Of a DNA stretch of 64,000 nucleotides, positions 1 to 10,045 are shown one piece after another (within the stretch, counting starts at the first letter, position 1; every line of letters starts with the position of its first letter). Below the pieces are notes generated by a model. That model searched no databases, was not told the DNA's origin, and was given only the letters and a program-made list of their open reading frames with translations. The DNA lies in NCBI GenBank assembly GCA_951804985.1, contig OX638131.1:40118044-40182043 (forward strand), in the 5' to 3' direction. Source of the DNA: Dryomyza anilis. Its lineage: Eukaryota > Arthropoda > Insecta > Diptera > Dryomyzidae. Position numbers and translations under genes: made by a program.

Positions 1-290
1 TAGTGCGTAGGCCTGCGAGCCGAAAGGTCCCCGGTTCAAGCCTGGACTGGGGCTAACAACATCTTTTCATAGAAACATTTTTCTATACCGCGATACCTCT
101 CGGCAGTAAATGGTAAACCTACGAGAGTAAAACCATTGCCTATGAAAAGCTCACACCCGCCGTTCGGATTCGGCAAAAAACTGTAGGTTCCACCACTTTG
201 AGTACAAATATAACGCGCACAGCTCAAAGTGGTGAGAGAGAGCTCGGCCTAAGTTCTTATAGAACTGTAGTGCCAAACTATTATTATTAT
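1..290 (+). mobile_element. tRNA-derived SINE, family A, copy 1 (5' cut by window edge)
   Basis: The copy enters the window inside the tRNA-like head. The B box (GGTTCAAGCC) is present near base 34. The body and (ATT)n tail match the copies at 299 and 13681, and the tail ends near 290. It is non-coding, and short open frames inside it are incidental. The family has a tRNA-related head with Pol III A and B boxes, a unique body of about 230 bp and a short triplet tail, which is a typical SINE layout. Confidence 0.85.
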
Positions 291-298
291 AGATATGA

Positions 299-609
299 GC
301 CGCGGTAGCTCAGTGGTTAGTGCGTTGTACAGCGAGCCGAAAGGTCCCCGGTTCAAGCCAGGACTGGGGCTAACAACATCTTTTCATAGAAACATTTTTC
401 TATACCGCGCTACCTCTCGGCAGTAAATGGCAAACCTACGAGAGTAAAACCATTGCCTATGAAAAGCTCACACCCGCCGTTCGGATTCGGCAATAAACTG
501 TAGGTCCCACTACTTTGAGTACAAATATAACACGCACAGCTCAAAATGGTGAGAGAGCTCGGCCTAAGTTCTTATAGGACTGTAGTGCCAAACAATTATT
601 ATTATATTT
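299..609 (+). mobile_element. tRNA-derived SINE, family A, copy 2, with target-site duplication
   Basis: Starts with GCCGCGGTAGCTCAGTGG (A box), followed by the B box GGTTCAAGCC, the shared body and an ATT-type tail. The 8-bp word AGATATGA flanks it at 291-298 and 612-619, consistent with target-primed insertion. It landed immediately 3' of copy 1, so the two SINEs form a head-to-tail tandem by insertion, not by duplication. Confidence 0.88.
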
Positions 610-819
610 ACAGATATGAAGCCTTGGATAGTGTCTACATTTGGTTCTCAGACAATAACTACTACAGTTTTTTCAATAGATCAACGGTAATATTGCGGTC
701 ATTTTACGACCTTTATGGTCGTATATCTCGTAAACCTGACGTGATAGGACATAGTTTGATGGGTGAAATTTCCTCAGGTTACTCAAGGATTCTAAAAAAA
801 TTGTCAAATCTCCGTCACT

Positions 820-1660
820 AAATTTAGTGTCGCACTGTGTTATTCGTAAAAAACACAAATTGTTCGAAAAATTCTACATATAGCCTAACAGTTTACGAAG
901 GTTTAGTAATTTATTAGTAGAAAAATCGAAAAATTACTAAAAAAATATAACGAAAGTTTCGTAATTTAAACGAAATATTTGTAATTTTGTTGTTATTTTA
1001 ATTTTACGAATATGGGTTCATAATATATACGAAACGTTCTTAAAAATATTTTAGAAAAAAATTAGAAATTTCGTGTATTCTACGAATTATTCGTGTATTT
1101 TACGAAATAAAAAAATTACAAAAAAAATATTTCGTAAAATGTCCTAGAAATTATTTTGATATTGCAGTATTAGTAATTTATAATAAGTACAATTATATTT
1201 GCTATTAAGAATTTATTTTTGATTAAAATGCACTCAAATATTTAGTAAAATACTTAAAAGAACTTTGGTAAATTTATGAAAAAATAACGAATGTTATTTT
1301 TGTATTTTACGAAACTATTCTTAGATGTATATCTACGAAAGTCATTCGTACATAATATGAAAGATCGTTATTTTTATTCGTATTTTTTTTATATTTTTGT
1401 ACCTTGTTATTAATATTTTCGTAATTTTTACGAAAGTGTTTATACTATTAACTATAGAATTTGTACATTTTATGTGACATTCGTAAAATTATGAATACTT
1501 GATTTGTAATACATACAACTCGTTCGTAAAACATATTTTTGGAAAAAAATAATTAACAAATGTTTCGTGCATTCTACGAAACTGTCGTATTTTTACGACA
1601 TAAAAACATTTCGATTTCGTAGAATCTTTTAGAAGTTATATATTATTATTTTCACATAAG
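820..1660. repeat. AT-rich dispersed repeat full of TACGAA/TTCGTA words
   Basis: Dozens of TACGAA and TTCGTA hexamers occur in otherwise AT-only sequence. The part near 880-1160 aligns by eye with 19550-19790 in the same orientation, so this is a dispersed element. No gene is seen, and no clear termini were found. Confidence 0.6.
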
Positions 1661-1765
1661 CTGGAAAATGTTTTAATTAATTATAAAAGTATGAACATTT
1701 GTAGAGGATCTTCAGTTGACTCTATTGTTGGTTACTAAGGTAAACCCATTGAAAGTAACACATAT

Positions 1766-2995
1766 AAAGGTTTTTCAATAAGAGCGCTACAAAAACGGTT
1801 TTGGATATCAATGAAATTCTTTATTCCTGTAAAAGTACGTTCGATGCATGTATGGAACTCGATTTCTTTTGCATGGCCACCACGGGCACGCTTGCAGAAG
1901 TCCAGACGTTGAACCCAATTTTCGACGGTTTTCAAGCATAAATCGGCCGATACTGCTGCAATTTTACGTTCGATATTCGTACGAAGTTCATCAATCGTCG
2001 CTGGCTTGTTGACATAGACCATAGACTTGACGTAACCCCACAGGAAATAGTCTAACGGGGTCAAATCGCACGACCGAGGCGGCCAATCGACTGGACCATT
2101 TCGTGAAATAACACGTTCTCAAAACTTGGTTTCCAATAAATTGAATGGGGCATTCGCTGTGTGGCTTGTGGCATTCGCTGAGTGGCTTGTGGCGCCGTCC
2201 TTTTGGAACCACATGTCCTCCAAGTCCATATCATCCAATTGGGGCCAAAAATATTAGGTTATCATTGAAAGGTAGCGATTCCCATTCACAGTAACGTGCC
2301 GGTCTTGATCATCACGGAAGAAGTACGGCCCAATGACGCCGCCGGCCCATAAACCGCACCAATCCGTAATTTTTTCGGGATGCAAGGATGACTCATGGAG
2401 TACGTGTGGATTGCTGTCTGACCAATAACGCATATTTTGTTTATTGACGAAGCCATTCAGCCAGAAATGAGCCTTATCGCTGAAGATGATTTTTCGATGA
2501 AAATCCGAATCATTTTCAAGTTGCTGCTCAGCCCAATTCACGAACATACGACGCTTCTGGTGGTCAAGCGGCCTCAGTTCTTGCGTCAATTTGATTTTGT
2601 AAGGATGTAGGCCAAGATCTTTTCGCAAAATTCGCCACAAGGACGTCACAGAGATGCCCAACGCTTGAGAACGACGTGTGAGAGACACATTTGGGCTTTC
2701 TTCAACTGAAGCCTCAGCGGTAGCAATATTCTCGACACTACGGGCAATTCTATGTCTCACTGGCACGGGAACATTTTGTACTGTGCCTGTGGATTGAAAT
2801 TTTTCCACTAGACGCTCAATTGTTGATCTGCTAGGACGATTATGACGACCATAAATTGGGCATAGCGCTCTTAACGTTGAGGCCACTGACTCCGAATTGC
2901 GGTAGTCAATTTTAATAATTTCAATTCGTTCTTGGCTCGTATAACTTTCCATTATGAAATAGCAAACCTTACTGAAGAGAAATGTCAAAAGAGCA
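1766..2995 (-). mobile_element. Tc1/mariner-like DNA transposon relic, one end truncated
   Basis: The element holds a transposase relic. Its 3' side (low coordinates) ends in the terminal word AAGGTTTTTCAATAAGAGCG, shared with the short derivatives at 12022, 53684 and 62610. The 5' side stops near 2995 inside the subterminal CTTTTGACATTTCTCTTC segment, so the outer 5' terminal repeat is lost. The derivative at 53684 is flanked by TA, the target used by the Tc1/mariner superfamily. Confidence 0.85.
1845..2952 (-). pseudogene. Tc1/mariner-family transposase pseudogene
   Basis: It encoded the enzyme that cuts and pastes the surrounding transposon. The best start is the ATG at 2952 (MESYTSQER...). 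An N-terminal helix-turn-helix region (about residues 1-110) is followed by a DDE/D catalytic domain. The three acidic positions are visible: Asp in FSDKAHFW, Asp in FQKDGATSH and Asp in SCDLTPLDYFLWGY. The whole gene stays in one reading frame, broken only by TAA at 2254-2256 and TGA at 2119-2121. A 21-bp in-frame duplication doubles the ATSHxAN heptapeptide directly after the second catalytic Asp. The residue after the first Asp, usually Glu in this family as I recall it, is Lys. The few lesions suggest recent inactivation. The intact family protein is about 350 residues. Confidence 0.88.
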
Positions 2996-3207
2996 GCAGT
3001 TTAATTAGCACCAACGTGTCTTGACCAAAACCCATAGGAACCAATTTCCCCCAAAATTTGTCCAACGGTGCAGTTAGGATTTTGGAAAAACCAAAAGAAA
3101 CTCCAAAAAGATTAAATGAAGAAGATGAGTTTTTGAAAATCCAAAAATTATATATCCGACATATTTAAATATTATCTCTTAATTCAAGAAAACTATAGTA
3201 CCTACTA

Positions 3208-3430
3208 CACCCAGAAATAAATTCCCCCAAATCCCATTAAAATTGGTCAATAGGACAATTATTGATTTAATAGTATACAAAAAATAAATTTTTTCATATA
3301 AACTCAATGGCAATGTCAATGGCAATATTTTCTAGTATTTAATGGTATTTTCCGATTAAAATAATAATTTATCCTACTGAAAATTTTTAATAGTAAAAAA
3401 CTATTATTTATATAGTATTTTTTCTGGGTG
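3208..3430. mobile_element. TA-flanked MITE, CACCCAGAAA terminal repeats
   Basis: The left end is CACCCAGAAATAAA and the right end TTTTTTCTGGGTG, with TA on both sides (3206-3207 and 3431-3432). The 223-bp interior is non-coding and matches the copy at 35063-35580, which carries a SINE insertion. The TA duplication points to mobilisation by a Tc1/mariner-type transposase. Confidence 0.75.
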
Positions 3431-3760
3431 TACTATTGAGTGTTTCTTAATTTTTAAACTGAAATATCTTCCATTATAAACTGAACCACCTTTCGTCCGA
3501 TTTTGATAAAATTTGACATTATACGATATTTATTGATATTTATACAATATAAATAAATTAAACGGTTTAAAAAATTACAGAACAAAACGAACAAAAAATA
3601 CAGATTACAAAAACTGTTTAATCAGAAAAAAATATACCATAATGAAATGTTTATTATAAAACCGATTAAATAGTTCTGCGTAGATAAAGTTCACAAAATG
3701 TATCATATATTTATGTATTAGCACTGATTCATGAAATGAAATATTAGAATGACGACTAAT

Positions 3761-4018
3761 ATCGTCGTTGTAGAATGAAAAGTCACCAAATACATTTTCA
3801 AAATGCCATATATTCATTTACAAAAATCTTTATAAATCTGTCAATTTTTAATCGATGGTCTCAATTTCCACATGATAAGAAAATGTAAATCTATTAATTA
3901 ATTTTTCAACTTTAAAAATTCATCATTTACTTTTGTTAATATAAATCAACAAACTCGAAAATTAAGATTTTCATAATAATGTATTTGGTGACTTTTCGTA
4001 CTACAACGACGACGATAT
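3761..4018. mobile_element. MITE with TCGTCGTTGTAGAA terminal repeats, copy 1
   Basis: The termini are inverted repeats of about 35 bp (left TCGTCGTTGTAGAATGAAAA, right mirrored as CTACAACGACGACGA). The interior is AT-rich and non-coding. A second copy lies at 37128-37378. Confidence 0.72.
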
Positions 4019-4554
4019 CATAAAATATTAACATATAAAAAGAAATTGTAAGTAAAAAATAAATTAGTGGAATTTCCGTTTATATGCTTCTGATTATATA
4101 AATTTTTGAGTTGTACCTATCTATGAAGACTAATTTGAGAGAGCTCTTTTCGGGCTTAATCTAGATCTTTACTAAAATTACTTTCGTCCTGGATTTATTA
4201 TACCCAATTTCCCTTAAGAACGAAATGTACTTTACTGTAACAAATCGGCCTTTTTAGAATTTAAGTCAAAAAGTTGTATTTAAAAATGGTTCTTCGAGGT
4301 AGATTGTGAATACTTTCTTTAAACATTATTTTATTCTATTTTAAAACATACGAATGGCGTAATTTTCTCACCAGTTAATACTATTTTAGAGCTTATCCAA
4401 GTTGATTATCCGACTATAGCATTTTAGTAATATTTAAAAAAAACCCTTCTTTGCCAAGGTTCTCATAACTTAACGATTTGTTTTTAATTAATGCATAACG
4501 CATTTTGTTGTAATAATACTTAGGAGTATTAAATTGGTTCTGTTTGAACCGCAT

Positions 4555-4695
4555 CTACACTGTATCTTCATGCAGCAGCACCAGCAGCTTATTTGTCTTG
4601 CAGTGATTCACCATAACTCTGGTTCTTCGTTTTCCAATTTTAGGCTTCTCTTGTAGCGTCCGAACCTTTTTGCGCAATCTTTCGTTCCGTTTCAT
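4555..4695 (-). pseudogene. Short basic coding-like fragment, family uncertain
   Basis: The minus strand reads a 46-codon open frame rich in Lys and Arg (it contains NERLRKKVRTLQEK) and ending at a stop. GC content in 4540-4880 is higher than in its surroundings. The Arg/Lys heptad-like stretch resembles the short coiled coil after a THAP-type DNA-binding domain, but no such domain can be read upstream. It could be a transposase relic or chance. Confidence 0.2.
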
Positions 4696-4879
4696 TCGGT
4701 TTTTTAATAACATTAATTAAGGTGTTGCCTTCGTTGGTGTTCTTCACGCCTTTCCGTACAAATTACGCTGGAATTTCGTGTTCTCTGAGGCTCATCTCAT
4801 CGATAGGGTACCCACCATGCGATGGGTTCACCATGATGGTCCATTTGCTGGCCAACATGTAATTTGCTTTTAAATTGTT

Positions 4880-6590
4880 TGCTCCCATATTTCAGTTCTT
4901 TTTGGCCTTTTGCACTGAGTGATCCTTTTTTTTTTGTATATATTTCTTCTTCTTTTTTTTTTGTTCCTTAGCCTGAGGGGCATAAATGTCTGTGAAGAAA
5001 GTTTGAAAATTAAGCCATTAAAATGTGTTCAGGGCCGCAGAGTTTTAAGTGCATCCGATGTAATCGGAATTAATTATTAAAGTTTTTGGTTATCTTAATG
5101 TACGATGAAATAAACCGATTGCCAAATATTCTCAGTCTAAAATCAGCAATGTTATCACTATTTCCGCATCAGATAAACCCTGCCCGGGAATCACGACTTA
5201 AGTAGGCGCCATTTTTAGCGCCATAACATGCACCAGATTTCGTGCAAAATTCCAAACCAACATAAACATGTATTTTTAAAATGACATAAAATACGCATTT
5301 ATTGCTAACTCTGTCGGTCGCACGACAGAGTTCGTTCGGGCTCTGAACAAATTTAAATAAACGCATAAAAAACCGAATATGAGGGCAGGCACCGTCGATC
5401 ACCACAGAAATGCATAAAAATTAAGTCCGAATTAAAAAGATCTCACATAAAATTATCACACTAACTGAATTGGACAAATGCGACAACTCGAAATCATCAA
5501 GGTCGGTCGGGTCATTGGCTCCCTCAGGAGCAGCAACAGCAGCCGGAGCAGCAGCATCGGTATCTCTCCGAAATAAGACCGTGTATTGAAAATGATTAGT
5601 CTGTTAGATTGATGACTAATAAGCGCGATACAATTAATTGAATCCCACTGATACAGATCTTTGAAACGACCAGAGTTACACGCAAATCTCATTAGGCCGG
5701 TGATAAACAAATGAAGACAATGTTCAAGACGACGAGCAGGATGAGCAGTTGATCCCCCCGATCTGGTCCGCTGACACTGACGACGATCACGACGATCGCC
5801 GATAATTTTGAGCGGATTTGTTGGACACCCGCTTTTTGGTGTTAATTAGTAAGTGACAGGGATTCTTAAATTAAATGTTCATAAACCAGTAAGGAAGGTT
5901 AGGTCACAGCCGTCACGGAGAGAAATGTTCTCATAGATCATGTATTATACTCATAAATTTTGAAAAAATTAATCATGATATCCAGCAATGAATAAGTAAT
6001 CATAATGATTTGGTTTTTATTCATAATATATGATTATGGTATCATAATATATGTTTATAGTAAATATCAATTTATATTATTAATTGAATACAATTGTGAG
6101 TATATTAGTCATGTGTTATGTATAATATATTCGTAATTAGTATAGGTAATTAGTATAGGTACTGGAATACATTTTATGATTTATTATTCACAATTCATGA
6201 TCAAAAAGTAATATATTGTGACAATTAGCCGTAGCCAATTATATGTAGCTAAATAGCCGTAGTGTGCAGTTGGAAAAACAAATCCAAATTATGCGGAACA
6301 AAGTGAAAAAGATCGCATTTTAAAATACAATAAGTCAATAATGGACAAGGAACATTGGGAAGGAAAGGAACATTAAAAGAAATGAAAACAAATACTTCAA
6401 TTTATTTGTCGGTTAAATTTCAAATTTTGTTTCAAATGACATATTTTTCACTCATTTAAATGTTCTTTAAAACATTATTAAAAAATAATTATGCATTACT
6501 TATAACACAGAAGTTATGAATAAATAATCATAATAAATAATAATATTTGTAAAATTTATGAATCCTAATCATAATAAATACATGGTGATT
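4880..6590. other. Non-coding stretch, no gene recognised
   Basis: 5160-5900 is less AT-rich and looks single-copy within the window, with a CAG/GCA-rich patch near 5525-5560. No splice-bounded coding exon could be supported. 5920-6590 is AT-rich with many ATCATAAT words and resembles degraded repeat. Confidence 0.4.
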
Positions 6591-6597
6591 TACAGTT

Positions 6598-6631
6598 TTT
6601 TATGCATGAAATGTGAATTTCATGCATAAAA
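6598..6631. repeat. Perfect 15-bp hairpin
   Basis: TTTTATGCATGAAAT and its exact inverse are separated by the 4-base loop GTGA. It sits in AT-rich repeat DNA, and no promoter or gene is linked to it. Confidence 0.7.
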
Positions 6632-6696
6632 TATTATACATAATTCATGAATATAACTCATAAATATAAAAATTAGAAAAACATATGTTTTATGAA

Positions 6697-6972
6697 CGTC
6701 GCGGTAGTCCAGTGGTTAGTGCGATGAACTGCGAGCCAAAAGGTCCCAGGTTCAAGTCTAGACTGGGGCTAACAACATCTTTTCATATAAAAACATTTTT
6801 CTATACCGCCATACCTCTCGGCAGTTAATGGCAACCTACGAGACTAAAACATTGCCTATCAAAGCTCACACCAGCCATTCGGATGGTACAAATATAACAC
6901 GCACAGCTCAAATTGGTGAGAGAGCTCGATCTAAGTTCTTTAGGACTGTAATTCCAAACTATTATTATTATT
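6697..6972 (+). mobile_element. tRNA-derived SINE, family A, copy 3 (diverged)
   Basis: The head has A-box and B-box-like words (TAGTCCAGTGG, GGTTCAAGTC), the family body with small deletions, and an (ATT)n tail. No clear target-site duplication was found. It is inserted in an AT-rich repeat. Confidence 0.8.
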
Positions 6973-7063
6973 CATAAATCATCAGTAAAAAAATTTCGCT
7001 GTGCTGTTAAAAATTTGACTAAGGTCATGATTGAAAAATGTAATTCTTATATTGTCATAACTA

Positions 7064-7715
7064 CACAGAAACAAGAAATCGTAAATATAGCCAAAAAGGT
7101 ACATCAACACAATTAAATTTTTACGTAAACTGCGCCGACTAAATTATTAATTGTATTAGCGAACACGTTCTTCATATCAGCAATCGCATTTGCTGGCAAC
7201 AGCTATCTGTATTCGCTTACCGCGTTGATGTTATAGCAGTGTGTGGTGTGTGTACTCGCTTAAAGCGCTGGTAAACTTGGTGGAATTCGTGAAATTAGTG
7301 GGATTCGTTTTAAATTATTTTTAGTTGGCGCTCAAATCAGTTCACATTTGGTTCATGTCAAAAGAAACACTTATAGAGTTTGATCGTACTCTGTTGGTGT
7401 CGTTAAAAATGATATTTAATATGCTTCATCATCAGAAAAATATATTTGTTATTCACTTCCATAAAAATATATAATATTTTTTTTTTTAATAAACTAAAAA
7501 AGAATTATAAATATACTGTGAACCTGAAAAAATACTTTTAAAACGTCGACCATACCAATTAAATAATTTGCTGCTTAAGCAAAATTCTTTAATTTAAAAT
7601 TTTTAGCGAATGTGTTTGCTCAATACATGGAAATGTCAAAAATGTCATTGTCAGACCAATGAATGGTGTGCAATTAATTTTGATTGCTTTATTTACGTCT
7701 ATTATTTTTTCTGTG
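7064..7715. mobile_element. TA-flanked terminal-inverted-repeat element (652 bp)
   Basis: The left terminus is CACAGAAACAAGAA and the right terminus TTTTTTCTGTG, with TA flanking at 7062-7063 and 7716-7717. No transposase frame is present. Its internal 7180-7595 is repeated at 24985-25395 with high identity, so the interior is mobile or shared. Confidence 0.65.
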
Positions 7716-8629
7716 TAGGGTTTGATCGAAATTAATCAAGGCAATATTATTGCATTGCTGTTGTGTGACAACTGGATCCATATGATACAGTCATGGTCAA
7801 CATTATTCGTCCGTATAAAATTATTATACCCTATACGAAGAAGAAAGGGTACCCAGAAGGTGTCGTGTCCGATATTTTCTTGATCAGCGTGATTAGTCGA
7901 TTTAGAGATCTGTGAGTGTCTCTTTCTGTTAAACTGACGATTGAACTAGTGAAATTTTCATAATTACATTAGCTTAACAGTTACTTACTAAGTATATGTT
8001 TGCATTTTTACCATTTATTATTTTGTCTGAATCTAGTCGTTCATGTATTAAATGCATTTCAATGATGAACATAAATTTTGTATTGGATTTGTAGCATTTA
8101 TCGATCAAAAATATTTCTTAATGCTTATATCTATCATTAAAAAGAAAAACGGTTGATATATTCCATTTTCGACAAATATATAGTAAATTTGAACCTAAAA
8201 GTGAAAGGGAATATTCATTTTAGTCATTTATTTGATGAGGAAGATGTATACGGTTTAGTGTCCATCTGTCTGTTAAAATCACTATTACCCATGTAGGAAA
8301 AAACGATGGGCCCAAGGTTCGCCCAGTCTTGCGCCAAGAATGCATTGCTCTGGACCAGGTCTGGTACCCAAAATTGGCTGAATACTGGTTAAGCCTTGGA
8401 ATGATAAGATGGTATTCGAACAAGACTGGCAAAAAATACTTGTCCAATATAATATAACAATAATGTGGCAGGACTGGACCATTTCAAAAATGCAAAAAAA
8501 TATATATATTTTTTACTTTCCTTTCTTTTATTTTTCTTTTTCTCATTTATTTTATTTCTCATTTATTTTATACAATTTCCAATTTCTCCTATTTTAAGTA
8601 ATTTAACAATTGTAGAAAAAATTCAGTTG

Positions 8630-8701
8630 TCACAAACTGGAATCGAACTCTTGACGCGGAAGTTAACGTCCACTGCTCTCCCCGTTAGGCTACGCATCTT
8701 A
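8630..8701 (-). ncRNA. tRNA-like Pol III unit, divergent pair, left member
   Basis: The minus strand reads an A-box-like TAGCCTAACGGGGAG and a B-box-like AGTTCGATTCC at tRNA spacing over about 72 nt. A T6 run follows just downstream (minus strand) and could terminate Pol III. A full cloverleaf could not be confirmed by hand, so it is called tRNA-like, not a tRNA gene. Confidence 0.5.
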
Positions 8702-8828
8702 TATCGTCTGAAATTTTTGCTTAAAAAACAAAATTTATGTTTTTTTTTTCTAATTTGACAATTTTTTCTGATGTGACAAAAATTTTCAAATTATAAATTT
8801 CAAGATTTGGAAAAAATGCTCTGAAACA

Positions 8829-8902
8829 AGTGAGCTTGATAGCGTAACGGGTAGAACTAAGGACTTGTACGCAGGAAATTCGGGTTCGAGTCCCAAACAG
8901 AT
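8829..8902 (+). ncRNA. tRNA-like Pol III unit, divergent pair, right member
   Basis: An A-box-like TAGCGTAACGGGTAG and a near-consensus B box GGGTTCGAGTCCC at tRNA spacing are followed at once by a T9 run. It diverges from the unit at 8630-8701, with 127 bp between the two 5' ends. The two units resemble each other along their length. Confidence 0.5.
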
Positions 8903-9446
8903 TTTTTTTTGTAATATATTTTTTTTAATTTAGCCGCTTGGTCTTGGCTAAATCTCCATTCACGAAGACATATTCAATGAGTTTTGGGTGACTTTTGGAA
9001 AAATATCCAAGACTTGGTAATCCAATCATGGCTAAGACTATTAAAGTCTAATCAGCCATGCCAAGATTGGCTATGCCTTGCGTCCGTTGTCAAGCCTGGC
9101 GTTTCCGACATGCGTACCCAAGCATATGTTTGTTAGTTATGGCTGAGTCTTGGGCGAGAACTACTTAACCAGACCTGCATTTGTCACTTCTGGCTGAGTA
9201 TTGGGCGAAGGTTTATTAACCAAGCATTGGTCTGCCAGTGCTGGTTGAGTTTTCAGCCCGTCGTCAGGCCTGGCATTTCCTACATGGGTAGTGACAAAAT
9301 TTGAAGATCTATTTTCATGAAACTCTAAACTTACTTTCATACCTCTACTGTCTGGTATTGAAAATGGGCATTATATATCGATTGTGATCTGTGACTCAAC
9401 CATTTATGTTCAAATACCTCTTACATCTACCGGTGAATTTTACTTT

Positions 9447-9791
9447 ATACCCATGACTCGGTGCTCTTCAATGATCGAAGTTTTTTTTGAACAAACTGCG
9501 ATAAAAAATTCGATCTCGTTGCTTTATCACTGTCAATTTTTAAAAATACGACCTTTAAATATTTATCACATCGATATCGCAAATTTTCCTCGATATTCGA
9601 TACGATATTGATCCAAAATCGTTTTTTCTTTTTTTCGAATAAACTTCATTTCCTTGTTACGATATCTGCGCACTTCCTAGAACGAATTGTAGAATAATAT
9701 AGATACGAAATCGTAATCGAGATCGAATGAATTCCTCGACATCTCGAAACAGTCTCGAAGCGACATCGAATCGAATGGCAGACTGGGTACC
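9447..9791. mobile_element. TCGA-rich MITE-like repeat, copy 1
   Basis: It is rich in TCGA and GATATCG words and ends in ATGGCAGACTGGGTACC, the terminus shared with copies at 29920-30321 and 56268-57345. It interrupts a mini-me-like element, so it inserted later. Confidence 0.6.
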
Positions 9792-10045
9792 TTCCGAAGT
9801 GAATGTTTTTGTAAAACTCCCTTGAATTCATGTTCAAATATAAAAATAAAGTGTTTCTCGTGATCGACGTGTGTTGTGTCCTAAAAAAACGACATATGGG
9901 TACTCAAATGAAAGGAAATTCTTTTGCGAGTACATGTTTGTAGTTATTTTTAGGATACGTTAATCCTGGGACCACTTTAAATGGTAACCGCACACCTTAT
10001 AAAATATGTATAGGGTATTTTTTAGAAGCTTGCCCTGACTATAAC

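Larger units (their letters stand above)
8287..9289. mobile_element. 1-kb TIR element with two internal divergent tRNA-like units
   Basis: The ends are exact inverted repeats: ACCCATGTAGGAAA at 8287-8300 and its complement at 9276-9289. Subterminal regions carry repeated words such as TTGGCTGA, CTTGGGCGA and CTTAACCA on both sides, so the element is partly palindromic. The centre holds two tRNA-like units (separate entries). No transposase is encoded. A partial relative of the subterminal repeat lies near 58490-58525. Confidence 0.7.
7826..10045 (-). mobile_element. mini-me-like element, split by two later insertions
   Basis: Three pieces in register are visible: 7826-8286 (terminal TATACCCT region and core TTCTTGATCAGC), 9290-9446, and 9792-10045 (the distal part with TACCCTATAC-type motifs). 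They are interrupted by the TIR element at 8287-9289 and the TCGA-rich element at 9447-9791. Order and orientation match the full copies at 51736-52444 and 56456-57160. Confidence 0.65.
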
